A stretch of 20,700 bases of DNA from JAJRAG01 sp050010535 (GTDB lineage Archaea; Thermoplasmatota; Thermoplasmata; Methanomassiliicoccales; JACIVX01): positions 1 through 20,700 of the forward strand of contig JBEKKT010000031.1 in assembly GCA_050010535.1 (NCBI GenBank), written 5' to 3'. A model generated the notes under the pieces. That model ran no database searches. It was given only the letters and a program-made list of their open reading frames with translations, and was not told the DNA's origin. Made by a program: the position numbers and the translations under genes. Positions 1-7,693 of the stretch are shown here, in pieces. Position 1 is the first letter of the stretch. Each line of letters begins with the position of its first letter.

Positions 1-85
1 CGAAGGGGAGAAGTTCCAGAAGACGATCCGGGAGTTTACTGAGAAGATCAAGGAGATTGGTCCAAACCCCATCAAGGAGGACTGA
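1..85 (+). CDS. mvhD: C-terminal end of probable MvhD (hydrogenase iron-sulfur subunit), partial
   Basis: Only the last 27 codons are present, open from the left edge and ending in TGA at 83-85. The tail is lysine/glutamate rich and finishes with an IGPNPIKED-like stretch, which resembles the end of MvhD, the small [2Fe-2S] protein that passes electrons from the MvhAG hydrogenase to HdrA. The assignment rests mainly on position: mvhG and mvhA follow in the same direction, and mvhD normally precedes them. A good Shine-Dalgarno sequence for the next gene (AAGGAGG, 74-80) lies inside this tail. The tail alone is too short for a firm identification. Confidence 0.6.
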   Translation, partial: EGEKFQKTIREFTEKIKEIGPNPIKED

Positions 86-461
86 TACCATCAGAATAGA
101 GAAGAAACTCGATGCCGCGATAATGATGATGGAAGGAGAGAGGATCCGCTGGCTCCTGGGGAAGCGACCGACCCTGACCACGAAGGGTAACGTGTTCAAC
201 GAGATAGTGACGGAGACGAGGTTTGATATCATCCTTTATAATGCTGCGGTCGTCGAGATAGACAGGAACATGATACTGCAGGAGCTCGAAGATGGTCCGA
301 AGACGGTGCACAAGCTCAATGAGCTCACAGGCATACCCAAGCATGAAATCGTCAAGCATCTGATCGCTCTGAAGAAATGGGGAAAGGTAGACTATGCCGG
401 CAGGGAGGGCAAGTCGCCTTTGTACCGGAGCAACCTCGCACCTGTCGAGGTGGTGGAGTGA
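57..461 (+). CDS. Small winged-helix (HTH) protein inside the mvh operon
   Basis: Up to 134 residues. The C-terminal half (from about residue 72, MILQELEDGPKTVHKLNEL) reads as a winged helix-turn-helix: a helix, a recognition-type segment (TGIPKHEIVKHLIALKKWG) and a short basic wing ending in a GKSPLYR motif. The N-terminal half is not recognised. The gene sits between the mvhD tail and mvhG; its TGA (459-461) overlaps the mvhG ATG, so the two are translationally coupled. The start is uncertain. TTG at 57 overlaps mvhD and has a GGAG only one base away. ATG codons at 123, 126 and 129 have no ribosome site. The strong AAGGAGG at 74-80 points to about position 87-92, where no ATG, GTG or TTG exists in this frame. 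It could be a local regulator of the hydrogenase operon or an accessory factor; the sequence does not decide. Confidence 0.65.
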   Translation: MVQTPSRRTDTIRIEKKLDAAIMMMEGERIRWLLGKRPTLTTKGNVFNEIVTETRFDIILYNAAVVEIDRNMILQELEDGPKTVHKLNELTGIPKHEIVKHLIALKKWGKVDYAGREGKSPLYRSNLAPVEVVE

Positions 462-1471
462 TGGACAAGGTCAAGATCGCGCAGTATTGGGGTGCAGGAT
501 GCGGCGGCTGCGACGTTGCGCTACTGGACATCGACGAGAAGATTCTAGGGGTCGCGAGCATTGCCGACATTGCGTTCTGGCCGATCGCAGTGGACGTAAA
601 GCTGAAGGATGTCGAGGCGATGCCGGACGGCAACATCACCGTGACCCTTTACAACGGTGCCATAAGGAACAGCGAGAACCAGCGCGTCGCGGAGTTGCTG
701 AGACAGAAGTCGAAGCTGCTCGTCTCGTTTGGTTCGTGCGCCTGCTTCGGAGGGGTTCCTGGTCTAGCGAACGTCACGAACAGGCAGGAGATACTGGATT
801 ACGTCTACAAGGTCACGCCCTCGACGGTGAACGTGGAGGGCGTCGTTCCACAGACCGAGGTGGAGACGCCGGATGGGACGCTGGAACTGCCCTTCCTTTA
901 CGACACTGTGCTCATGCTAGAAGACGTCGTCGACGTCGACTACTACATGCCAGGTTGCCCTCCAACCGTCGACCAGATAAACCAGTTTTTAGACGTCGTC
1001 ACTAAACATCTGACGGAAGGAGCGCCGCTGCCGCCGAAGGGAGCGGTGATAGCGTCGGACAAGACCCTTTGCGACGAGTGCGGCAGGAAGAAGCAGGTGA
1101 AGGTCGTGGATCAGATTCATCTGCCGTTCGAGATAGAAATCGACCCGGAGAAGTGCATGCTCGAGCAAGGAGTCATCTGCATGGGGCCGGCGACGAGAGC
1201 TGGCTGCGGGGCGAAGTGTCTCAACGCGAACCAACCCTGCAGAGGCTGCATGGGCCCAACCAAGGCGGTCATGGACCAGGGGGGCAGCATGCTCAGCGCC
1301 CTGGCATCTATTTTCAGGATCTCCGACAAGGAGTCCCTGATGAGCGAGGACGAGATCGTGAAGCTCATGTCACAGGTCAGGGACCCGCTCGGCACGTTCT
1401 ACGCTTTCACGATGCCGAAGTCGATAATCAAGAGGAAAGTCAAGGAGAGGAAGAAGGCGGTGAAGCAATGA
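461..1471 (+). CDS. mvhG: F420-non-reducing [NiFe] hydrogenase small subunit MvhG
   Basis: A 336-residue protein of the MvhG/NADH ubiquinone oxidoreductase 20 kDa family, the electron-transferring small subunit of a cytoplasmic [NiFe] hydrogenase. The N-terminal half holds proximal-cluster ligands: C14 and C17 in GAGCGGCD, C93 in FGSCACFGG and C166 in MPGCPP. The C-terminal half is ferredoxin-like, with CDEC at 204-207 and further cysteines at 232, 240, 249, 253, 260 and 263, consistent with two more [4Fe-4S] clusters. No signal peptide or twin-arginine motif is visible, which fits a cytoplasmic, Hdr-coupled enzyme. ATG at 461 is chosen because it overlaps the preceding TGA and matches the family's start; the frame is open further upstream but that part lies in the HTH gene. 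The TGA overlaps the mvhA start in an ATGA junction. Confidence 0.95.
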   Translation: MDKVKIAQYWGAGCGGCDVALLDIDEKILGVASIADIAFWPIAVDVKLKDVEAMPDGNITVTLYNGAIRNSENQRVAELLRQKSKLLVSFGSCACFGGVPGLANVTNRQEILDYVYKVTPSTVNVEGVVPQTEVETPDGTLELPFLYDTVLMLEDVVDVDYYMPGCPPTVDQINQFLDVVTKHLTEGAPLPPKGAVIASDKTLCDECGRKKQVKVVDQIHLPFEIEIDPEKCMLEQGVICMGPATRAGCGAKCLNANQPCRGCMGPTKAVMDQGGSMLSALASIFRISDKESLMSEDEIVKLMSQVRDPLGTFYAFTMPKSIIKRKVKERKKAVKQ

Positions 1472-2979
1472 ACCCCGACATCAAGGATCAACCGCACAAG
1501 ATCAAGGAGAAGCGGATCACTATCGACCCGATCACCAGGCTGGAAGGTCACGGCAAGATCGAGATCTTCCTGGACGATTCAGGTAACGTCCGGAATGCAT
1601 ACTGGCAGGTCCCGGAGTTGAGAGGTTTCGAGAAGTTCTGCATAGGCAGGTCGGTCGACGAGCTGAACAAGCTGACCACAAGATTATGTGGTGTCTGCCC
1701 CGGGGCGCACCATATGGCGTCCACGAAGGCTTTGGACGCGGTGTACTGTGCCGACCCGCCGGAGGCAGCGATCAAGTTGAGGGAACTGTTCTACACTGCT
1801 CACTACGTCCACAGCCATATCGCTCACTTTTATGCTCTCGCCGCTCCGGACTTCGTTCTTGGGCCTGCTGCGCCCGTTGCAAAGAGGAACATCCTTGGAG
1901 TTGTGGACGCGGTCGGGGTGGAGATCGGCAGGGAGGTCATCAAGCATCGATCATACGCTCAGAAGATCCAGGAGATGCTCGGCGGTAAGGCCACGCACCC
2001 CGTGTGCGGCATTCCCGGCGGAATGTCCAAGTCATTGAATGAGGAGGAGAGGGTTGAGGTAGAGCGGATGGCTCGATCTTGTGTGGAATTCTCGAAGTTC
2101 ACGAACAGAGTCTTCGAGGACGTCGTGCTGAAGAACCCGGACTACATGGCCCTCATAATGAACCCGGACATATTCTACCATGAAACATACTACATGGGCA
2201 TGGTTGACAAGGACAACAAGATCAACTTCTACGACGGGATGCTCAGGGTCGTTGACCCGAAAGGCAGCGAGGTCTACAAGTTCAAGCCGAGCGACTATCT
2301 CGATTACATCGCTGAACACGTCGAACCTTGGAGCTACGAGAAGTTCTGCTATCTGCGGCAGAAGGGCTGGAAGGGGCTCGTGGACGGGATCGACAGCAGC
2401 ATATATAGGGCAGCGCCGCTCGCCAGGATAAACGTCTCGGGAGGATTCTCGACTCCCCTGGCCCAAGCGGAATACGAGAAGATGATCGGGTTCTTCCGCG
2501 ACGCCGGCGTGAAGGGACCGATACACCACACCCAGGCGTATCATTGGGCAAGGGTCATCGAACTTCTGTACGCAGCGGAGAAGTTGCTGGAGCTGGCCGT
2601 GGACCCGCAGATTACGAGCAAGGACATCAAGACCCCCGTGAAGACGCCTGGAGAGGGTGTCGGTTGCGTGGAGGCACCGAGAGGGACGCTGATACACCAC
2701 TACGTTTCTGACGAGAAGGGCATAACGCAGAACGTGAACCTGATTGTCGGGACGACAAACAACAACGCTGCGATCAATATGAGCGTGAAGAAGGCTGCGG
2801 TGGCATTGATAAAGGACTGGGAGGTCTCGCCGGGGTTGTTGAATACGATCGAGATGGCCTATCGGGCTTACGACCCATGCAACTCCTGCGCAACGCACAC
2901 GCTGCCAGGCCAGATGCCGCTTCTGGTCCGAATAAGACGCTCGGACGGATCGATATACAAGACCCTCACAAACCCCTGA
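1468..2979 (+). CDS. mvhA: F420-non-reducing [NiFe] hydrogenase large subunit MvhA
   Basis: A 503-residue catalytic subunit. The RLEGHGK motif (E25) is followed by the L1 nickel-binding motif RLCGVCPGAHH (C74, C77, H81) and the L2 motif DPCNSCATH (469-477; C471, C474). All four nickel ligands are cysteines encoded by TGC or TGT, so this is not the selenocysteine form. Twenty-six residues follow H477; in this family a maturation endopeptidase normally removes such a tail after the histidine. The gene starts with ATG at 1468 inside the mvhG stop. With MvhG and MvhD the product oxidises H2 and sends electrons to HdrABC, where bifurcation reduces ferredoxin and a disulfide. The module is typical of methanogens but also occurs in sulfate reducers and other archaea, so it does not prove methanogenesis. 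Confidence 0.95.
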   Translation: MNPDIKDQPHKIKEKRITIDPITRLEGHGKIEIFLDDSGNVRNAYWQVPELRGFEKFCIGRSVDELNKLTTRLCGVCPGAHHMASTKALDAVYCADPPEAAIKLRELFYTAHYVHSHIAHFYALAAPDFVLGPAAPVAKRNILGVVDAVGVEIGREVIKHRSYAQKIQEMLGGKATHPVCGIPGGMSKSLNEEERVEVERMARSCVEFSKFTNRVFEDVVLKNPDYMALIMNPDIFYHETYYMGMVDKDNKINFYDGMLRVVDPKGSEVYKFKPSDYLDYIAEHVEPWSYEKFCYLRQKGWKGLVDGIDSSIYRAAPLARINVSGGFSTPLAQAEYEKMIGFFRDAGVKGPIHHTQAYHWARVIELLYAAEKLLELAVDPQITSKDIKTPVKTPGEGVGCVEAPRGTLIHHYVSDEKGITQNVNLIVGTTNNNAAINMSVKKAAVALIKDWEVSPGLLNTIEMAYRAYDPCNSCATHTLPGQMPLLVRIRRSDGSIYKTLTNP

Positions 2980-3091
2980 AAAGTTTCCCCCCTTCTGTGA
3001 TTTCGCGCCAAGCAATCGTCTACAGCTTGAAGGTTTGGGTGCGAAAGGATATGAATGGATTCCGGAATATTCCCGAGGAAGGTGTCACGAA

Positions 3092-3607
3092 ATGGAAGAG
3101 GCAGTTAGAATCGTTGCTGAGTTGATGGCGTTATCTGCCAAGACCGCCCCGAAGGGGCTGGGCAAGGATTATGTCGAAATCATGGTCATCGCCGGCCCGG
3201 AGCTCAAGAACCTCGGGGAGACGATGATCGAGATGTCGAAAGAGAGGAACGAGGCCGGGTTCGGTAGGGATGGAGAGAACGTGTTGGATTCGATGGGCGT
3301 CGTCCTACTCGGTCTTCGGGACCACCCTCCGAACGGCGTGGACTGCGCCGCCTGCGGGATGACCTGCGATCAGATGAGGAAAAGTGATCTGGAGGGAGAT
3401 TTCGCCGGTCCGAACTGCATGTTCAGACTGCTCGACCTCGGGATCGCGATTGGGTCAGCGGTCAAGACCGCGAGCCTTCACAATGTCGACAACAGGGTGA
3501 TGTACCGGGTCGGCGTTGCGGCGAGGAAGGCGGGTCTGATGAAGTCCCGGGTCGTCATAGGAATTCCGCTGAGCGCCACGACGAAGAGTGTCTACTTCGA
3601 TCGTTGA
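3092..3607 (+). CDS. DUF2148 ferredoxin-domain protein
   Basis: A 171-residue protein of the DUF2148 family. It has a central cysteine cluster, VDCAACGMTCDQM, followed about 25 residues later by GPNCMF, which suggests an iron-sulfur site, and a glycine-rich C-terminal region containing VGVAARKAGLMKS. The ATG at 3092 is preferred over an upstream in-frame TTG at 3035 because GAGGAAGG sits at 3075-3082 at suitable spacing and homologous proteins start with a helix like MEEAVRIVAELM. Family function is not established. It lies 112 nt after mvhA, so redox partnership with the hydrogenase is possible but unproven. Its last 16 nt overlap the 3' end of the convergent phosphoesterase gene. Confidence 0.85.
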   Translation: MEEAVRIVAELMALSAKTAPKGLGKDYVEIMVIAGPELKNLGETMIEMSKERNEAGFGRDGENVLDSMGVVLLGLRDHPPNGVDCAACGMTCDQMRKSDLEGDFAGPNCMFRLLDLGIAIGSAVKTASLHNVDNRVMYRVGVAARKAGLMKSRVVIGIPLSATTKSVYFDR

Positions 3608-4347
3608 ACGATCAAGTTCTTTACGGCCCCGAGGTAGATGCCGTCGATCAGATAAACATCGGCCTCATCAACGTCCACCATGTCGTTGGAGAACAGTGGA
3701 CCCAGCAATTTCTTCCCTTTGAGATTAATTGGTGAGCCGCCGAGGATCCTGTTGAGCGCGGGAATGATTATCAGCTCGTCGGGGAGCTCGCTATATCTCT
3801 GATGAGCTTTGCCCTTCATCCTGCATCTGACCCAGCAACGCTCCGCTGTCACGTTGCCCAGGCCTTCCTCGAACAGAATGCTGGGGTGATTGTGCGCCAG
3901 CACGACCGTCTTCCTTGACATCACTTGAGGGGACGGCCAGGTGTGTCCGTGGGCGAATCCAACATCGCCGACGACGAACCCTGTTGAATGATGGAGTTCA
4001 ATGCCTTCGGGGATGAATTCCTCGATCTTGCCATCGTGGTTGCCCCTGACAATGTCGACCTTCCCGAACGCTCTCTTCATCACTCTCAGGAACCTCGGGA
4101 TCTCGGCATACTCCTGCTTTGTAGAACCCGGCACCTGATGTTTTATGTCCCCAAGCAATACAAGCCGGTCATGCCCGTCCCTAAGAGACAGGAGCTCCCT
4201 TTCCATTCTGAAAGTCTGACTGGGGACATGGACCCCCTTGGCCTTGAGCTCCTCCTCAATCCCTATGTGCAGGTCCCCAGCGCACAACGTCATCGATTCG
4301 TTTCTGATACCCAGTGCCGGATGGTCAGCGATCGGAAGCGCCGTCAT
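3592..4347 (-). CDS. Archaeal SbcD-related metallophosphoesterase (MJ0037-like)
   Basis: A 251-residue calcineurin-type phosphoesterase. The metal-binding motifs appear in order: GDLHIG, LGDIKHQ, GNHDG and AHGHTWPS. The length, the opening LPIADHPALGI segment and the C-terminal part (RILGGSPINLKGKK, then LIDGIYLG) match the archaeal family annotated as SbcD-related or ligase-associated phosphoesterase rather than true Mre11/SbcD, which is longer and paired with Rad50. The substrate is unknown. ATG at 4347 has a GGGAG about 5 nt upstream. It is 73 nt downstream of a second phosphoesterase in the same direction, with an oligo-T (minus strand of 4399-4403) between them. It ends in TAG. Confidence 0.88.
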   Translation of the reverse strand: MTALPIADHPALGIRNESMTLCAGDLHIGIEEELKAKGVHVPSQTFRMERELLSLRDGHDRLVLLGDIKHQVPGSTKQEYAEIPRFLRVMKRAFGKVDIVRGNHDGKIEEFIPEGIELHHSTGFVVGDVGFAHGHTWPSPQVMSRKTVVLAHNHPSILFEEGLGNVTAERCWVRCRMKGKAHQRYSELPDELIIIPALNRILGGSPINLKGKKLLGPLFSNDMVDVDEADVYLIDGIYLGAVKNLIVQRSK

Positions 4348-4420
4348 GCTTTCTCCCCGTGCCTCTCTGAGCCTTTGACAGCTACTCGATCGCCCGACAA
4401 AAAGTTTGTGCCGATCCGAT

Positions 4421-5101
4421 TCAGAATCCGTGTCTCAACCTCTCCCCCAGGAAAGGCGGAAGGCCCACACTCTGGACCTTCTTCTCAACCTCCTCCACGT
4501 CGTATTCCACCCTGCGAATCTGAAAATCGTCGGCATCGTCGAAGAGCACGTAGCTGGCTCTCTTATCTCCATCTCTCGGCTGACCGACGGAACCGGAGTT
4601 GACTATCGTGCCCGAGCCGAACTTCTTGATGAATGGGATGTGAGTGTGACCGACCACTAGCAGATTGCACTCGCACATCTCCAGCAGCTCCGGACCGGCA
4701 TCGATTTCGTACAGATACTCGTCGTCGTCCCGCGGGGAGCCGTGGTATATCCCGGCGAAATGAGATCCAAGCTTCATGTGCATCCTCGCCTTGAGATCCC
4801 TGAGATAGTCCACCCCGTCCGCAGAGACATGCTTCGCGGTCCAGAGTACTGCATCCGCCGCCATCTTATTCATACCAACCGGGTTGATTCTTATGACCGC
4901 TCTGTCGTGATTTCCCAGAATCGACTGGATGTTCCTCGATCTGAAACGCTCAATCGTTTCATTTGGATATGGATAGTAACCGACAATGTCCCCGGCGCTG
5001 ACGATCTGCTCGACCCCGCTGTTGTCGATATCCGCCATGACCGCGTCGAGTGCGACCAGGTTCGAATGGACGTCGGATATAAGGGCGACCTTCACGACCA
5101 T
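4421..5101 (-). CDS. YfcE/MJ0936-like metallophosphoesterase
   Basis: A 226-residue single-domain phosphodiesterase of the calcineurin-like family 2 (MJ0936/YfcE type). Visible motifs are SDVHSNL, AGDIVGYYPYP, GNHD, YHGSP and GHTHIP followed by VNSGSVGQPRDGD, which is characteristic of this group. Members hydrolyse phosphodiesters in vitro; the cellular substrate is not known. An in-frame TTG lies one codon further upstream, but ATG at 5101 is chosen because a TATA box (TTTATATA on the minus strand, 5120-5127) lies 19-26 nt upstream, consistent with a leaderless mRNA beginning at this ATG. The box overlaps the stop codon of nnr, so the gene probably has its own promoter. Confidence 0.88.
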   Translation of the reverse strand: MVVKVALISDVHSNLVALDAVMADIDNSGVEQIVSAGDIVGYYPYPNETIERFRSRNIQSILGNHDRAVIRINPVGMNKMAADAVLWTAKHVSADGVDYLRDLKARMHMKLGSHFAGIYHGSPRDDDEYLYEIDAGPELLEMCECNLLVVGHTHIPFIKKFGSGTIVNSGSVGQPRDGDKRASYVLFDDADDFQIRRVEYDVEEVEKKVQSVGLPPFLGERLRHGF

Positions 5102-5118
5102 CAAATTAGGTTCACTCG

Positions 5119-6552
5119 CTATATAAACCTCTCAAGAAAACGCTTCAAGACCGGGGGTATCTTGTCGATCACGTCCGTTGCCAGAAGGCTGAAGCCGAGC
5201 TGCTCATACGCCAGGTCACCAGCGAACCCGTTTGTGAAAGCGGAGATCCTGGCAGCGTCATAAGGGTCCACTCCTTTGGAGATCAGACCGACCACCTGGC
5301 CCGCGAGAACGTCGCCCGTGCCCCCGACGCTCATCGCCGCATTTCCGGTCCGGTTCAGTTTGACCCTCTCTCCATCGGAAACGACGTCTACGCGCCCTTT
5401 CAGCAGGATCGTCATGCTTATCTTATTGGCGAACTCCCGGACGGGTTCTATCCTTGCATCGTAATTTTCCGGCAACGTTATGCCCGATAGTGTCTTAAAC
5501 TCCATCGCGTGGGGCGTGATTACGCCTGTCTTCCCTTTCAGCACCGAGAGGTCCTTGGACACCGCTCCGATGCCGTCCGCGTCGATCACGATAGGTTTGT
5601 CGAATTCCCGAACGAATCTCTGAATGGTGAGGTAGGTGTCGGGATGGTCGCCTGCCCCCGGGCCGATCAAGACGGAATCGACTTTTCTGGAAAGCATTCG
5701 AAGCAAATCCAGATCCCTCTCCAGGAGATTGTCCCCACTCAGGCGGTGCACGATGAAGTTCGGGGAGTAACAGGCGATTGGATAGTAGCTCATCACTGGC
5801 GTCGCTATGTGTACGAGATCGACGCCGATCCTATACGCGGAAAGACCTGCGAGGGCTGGGGCGCCGGTGTAGGGACCCCCGCCGATTATCAGCACTCTGC
5901 CATTCTCGCCCTTGTGCGAGTCCTTGCCAGGAATCGGATAATACACGAACTCCCCAGGGCCGACATACTTGACTGCGTCAGGAGGAATACCGATATCCTT
6001 CACGACGATGTTGCCCGAATTCTTCCTGTTCATGCCGGCTTTCTCGTCATGGAAAGTGACGGTGTAGTCCGGTTGTACCCAGAGGTTCGAACCTAGACCT
6101 GAGGGGATGTCTATCGACACTATCTTAGCGCCCGAAGAATTGAGGCGCTCAATGAGGGTCCTATACGGTTCCTCAACCTTTCCGCGGATGCCGGTTCCCA
6201 AAAGACCGTCAACGACCACGTCGAACTGCTGCAAGTTCGCGTCCTCGGCCGGGGACGATATTTCGGCGACCTTCTCGAAGTTCTTTCTCGCCAGATCAGT
6301 CTTGATGCTCTGGCGCGGCTTCGCCATGAGAACCTGAACCTTGTTCTTCTCCTTTAGGTACCTTGCTGCAACAAAGCCGTCCCCGCCGTTGTTGCCAGTC
6401 CCACAAACGATCCCTATTTTGTTGCCTTTTCCGTAGTTTTCCTCTATGAACTCCGCCACGGACCTTCCTGCGTTCTCCATGAGCACCTCGGTCGGCGTTC
6501 CCAAATACTCGGAGTTAATGTCTAGGACCCTAACCTCTTGGTGGGGCAGCAT
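5119..6552 (-). CDS. nnr: Bifunctional NAD(P)H-hydrate epimerase / ADP-dependent dehydratase
   Basis: A 477-residue repair enzyme that converts damaged hydrated NADH and NADPH (NAD(P)HX) back to the normal cofactors. The N-terminal YjeF_N epimerase domain (about 1-210) shows VCGTGNNGGDGFVAARYL (around 50-67) and DGLLGTG. The C-terminal ribokinase-like dehydratase domain (about 215-477) shows RVLIIGGGPYTGAPALAG, VIDADGI, the TPHAMEF segment and the catalytic GGTGDVLAG (410-418). Both domains look intact. ATG at 6552 is supported by a BRE/TATA pair (minus strand, CCGAAAGATTATATGG; TATA at 6574-6581) 22-29 nt upstream, indicating a leaderless transcript. It ends in TAG. A DUF211 remnant diverges from it. 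Confidence 0.95.
   Translation of the reverse strand: MLPHQEVRVLDINSEYLGTPTEVLMENAGRSVAEFIEENYGKGNKIGIVCGTGNNGGDGFVAARYLKEKNKVQVLMAKPRQSIKTDLARKNFEKVAEISSPAEDANLQQFDVVVDGLLGTGIRGKVEEPYRTLIERLNSSGAKIVSIDIPSGLGSNLWVQPDYTVTFHDEKAGMNRKNSGNIVVKDIGIPPDAVKYVGPGEFVYYPIPGKDSHKGENGRVLIIGGGPYTGAPALAGLSAYRIGVDLVHIATPVMSYYPIACYSPNFIVHRLSGDNLLERDLDLLRMLSRKVDSVLIGPGAGDHPDTYLTIQRFVREFDKPIVIDADGIGAVSKDLSVLKGKTGVITPHAMEFKTLSGITLPENYDARIEPVREFANKISMTILLKGRVDVVSDGERVKLNRTGNAAMSVGGTGDVLAGQVVGLISKGVDPYDAARISAFTNGFAGDLAYEQLGFSLLATDVIDKIPPVLKRFLERFI
5120..5127 (-). promoter_or_regulatory. TATA box of the YfcE-like phosphoesterase
   Basis: TTTATATA on the minus strand, 19-26 nt before ATG 5101; it overlaps the nnr stop codon. 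Predicts a leaderless transcript. Confidence 0.6.
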
Positions 6553-6573
6553 GCTGTTTATATCGCCATCTTT

Positions 6574-6581
6574 CCATATAA
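6574..6581 (-). promoter_or_regulatory. BRE/TATA promoter of nnr
   Basis: TTATATGG on the minus strand with CGAAAGA directly upstream (BRE-like). It lies 22-29 nt before the nnr ATG, predicting a leaderless transcript. Confidence 0.6.
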
Positions 6582-6656
6582 TCTTTCGGTTTCCGTCAGC
6601 TTCTCATAACAGTCTTGTATTGGAAACATAATGCGAATAGGCAAGACAAGGGAGAG

Positions 6657-6946
6657 TTGAACGACATAAACAGATTGGTGCTGGATGTTCTGAAGCCTCA
6701 TCATCCGTCAATCATCGAACTGCCCAAGCTGCTGGGCGTCTTGAATGGTTTGACTAGTGTAGACTGCACTCTTGAAGAGGTTGATCAGGAGATGGAGAGC
6801 ATCAAGATAACGATTGAAGGAACGGCCGTGGACTATGCGTCGATATAGCAGACGATCACCGAATCCGGCGTCGTCATACAGTCTATCGACAGCGTTCCGC
6901 CTAGAATAAGCTGGTGGAAGAGGTCGAGACGCCTCAAGACCGCTGA
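6657..6946 (+). pseudogene. DUF211 gene broken by two UAG codons and a frameshift
   Basis: The first 63 residues from TTG at 6657 are a clear DUF211 start (INRLVLDVLKPHHPSIIEL, then ESIKITIEGTAVDY). A UAG interrupts at 6846-6848, yet family-like sequence continues in the same frame as QTITESGVVIQSIDSV. At about 6897 the reading has to shift by -1; the shifted frame then gives another UAG (6902-6904) followed by NKLVEEVETPQDR and TGA at 6944-6946, again family-like. So the whole roughly 95-residue gene is present with three lesions. The start is weak too: TTG with GGAG only 2 nt away, and an alternative in-frame TTG at 6615. A decayed gene is the simplest reading; amber read-through would still leave the frameshift unexplained unless that is a sequencing error. 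The last 13 nt overlap the 3' end of SRP19. Confidence 0.75.
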
Positions 6947-7227
6947 ACCTTCGAGATTTCCTGACCGACCTTGACCAGGAGCTGTGATTTCTTCATCGTC
7001 TTCTGGACCAGGACCCTTCCCCTGTGGCCGTACCAGTTGGAGGGATACGATTTTTCGCTTTCTACCTTGTATTCCAGTCCAAGCTTCTCGACGGCCTTCG
7101 TGATCAGCTCGACGGTCGGCTCGCTGACTGCCAAACTTCTTTTCACTTTGCGACCCTGATCTCTGCTCCTCTTTGCGTCAAAATACTCGGGCCATAGCAC
7201 CCAAGCTGTATCCTCGTCGAGGGCCAT
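6934..7227 (-). CDS. srp19: Signal recognition particle 19 kDa protein
   Basis: A 97-residue SRP19, which binds helices 6 and 8 of the 7S RNA and prepares it for SRP54 in membrane-protein targeting. The diagnostic opening is present (VLWPEYFDAKRSRDQGRKV), as are SLAVSEPTVELI, the KSYPSNWYGHRGRVLV core and a C-terminal KSQLLVKVGQEIS helix. The length is normal for archaea. ATG at 7227 lies 23-30 nt downstream of a TATA box (CTTTTATA on the minus strand, 7250-7257), so the message is probably leaderless and separate from the S8e gene just upstream. Confidence 0.95.
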   Translation of the reverse strand: MALDEDTAWVLWPEYFDAKRSRDQGRKVKRSLAVSEPTVELITKAVEKLGLEYKVESEKSYPSNWYGHRGRVLVQKTMKKSQLLVKVGQEISKVQRS

Positions 7228-7249
7228 GTGAAAAGTAACAAAAGGCCAG

Positions 7250-7257
7250 TATAAAAG
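7250..7257 (-). promoter_or_regulatory. TATA box of srp19
   Basis: CTTTTATA on the minus strand, 23-30 nt before the srp19 ATG; predicts a leaderless transcript. Confidence 0.65.
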
Positions 7258-7267
7258 GATTGGCCGT

Positions 7268-7648
7268 TTACCTGATCAGGACGGCATTGACGCATCCGTC
7301 CTTTCCGGGTCTAGACGTGACCTTTGCCAGGCCAATCTCGGTCTGTATTGTGGCGCCCTTGTTTATGATGTTTCTTTGGACGTAATGAGGGTTGGCCGGG
7401 TTCTCCTTGACCGTGATAATCTTGACCTTCTGGCCCTTGTTCGTCGCGGGATCGATGACATTGGCGATGTTCGTTGCGAACATCTTTGTCTTTTCTCCGC
7501 CCCCGAGGGTTCTGACGTTCACCAATCGCTCCTCTCCCAAATATGTTGGCTGAGCCTCGGTGCCTACCTCGAATCGTCTTTTCTTCCTGCTCAAGCGGAG
7601 TCTCCCGCCGGAAGGCTTCCTTCCTTTTCTTCCCTGCCAAAGGGCCAT
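7268..7648 (-). CDS. rps8e: 30S ribosomal protein S8e
   Basis: A 126-residue S8e, the archaeal/eukaryal small-subunit protein. The N-terminus is the usual basic stretch (GRKGRKPSGGRLRLSRKKRR), followed by the KMFATNIANVID segment, a central NPANPHYVQRNIINKGA region and the ending SRPGKDGCVNAVLIR; length is typical. The ATG has a ribosome site (GAGG, minus strand of 7656-7659, 7 nt away). A TATA box (minus strand of 7682-7689) lies 34-41 nt upstream, giving a short leader, in contrast with the leaderless neighbour SRP19. It stops with TAA. Confidence 0.96.
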   Translation of the reverse strand: MALWQGRKGRKPSGGRLRLSRKKRRFEVGTEAQPTYLGEERLVNVRTLGGGEKTKMFATNIANVIDPATNKGQKVKIITVKENPANPHYVQRNIINKGATIQTEIGLAKVTSRPGKDGCVNAVLIR

Positions 7649-7681
7649 GCAAAATCCTCAGCAGACTAAAAAGTTAGGTCC

Positions 7682-7689
7682 TATAAAAG
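7682..7689 (-). promoter_or_regulatory. TATA box of rps8e
   Basis: CTTTTATA on the minus strand, the same octamer as at srp19, but 34-41 nt before the ATG, leaving room for a short leader that carries the GAGG ribosome site. Confidence 0.6.
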
Positions 7690-7693
7690 AGTT

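Noticed and set aside
377..460. In-frame upstream extension of mvhG
   Set aside because: It lies inside the HTH gene; ATG 461 matches the usual MvhG start and overlaps the preceding stop.
2874..2900. Selenocysteine in the hydrogenase L2 motif
   Set aside because: The motif is DPCNSC with ordinary cysteine codons and no in-frame UGA.
2032..3015. 327-codon open frame antisense to mvhA
   Set aside because: It mirrors the codon pattern of a certain gene on the other strand, has no family-like sequence and no start signals.
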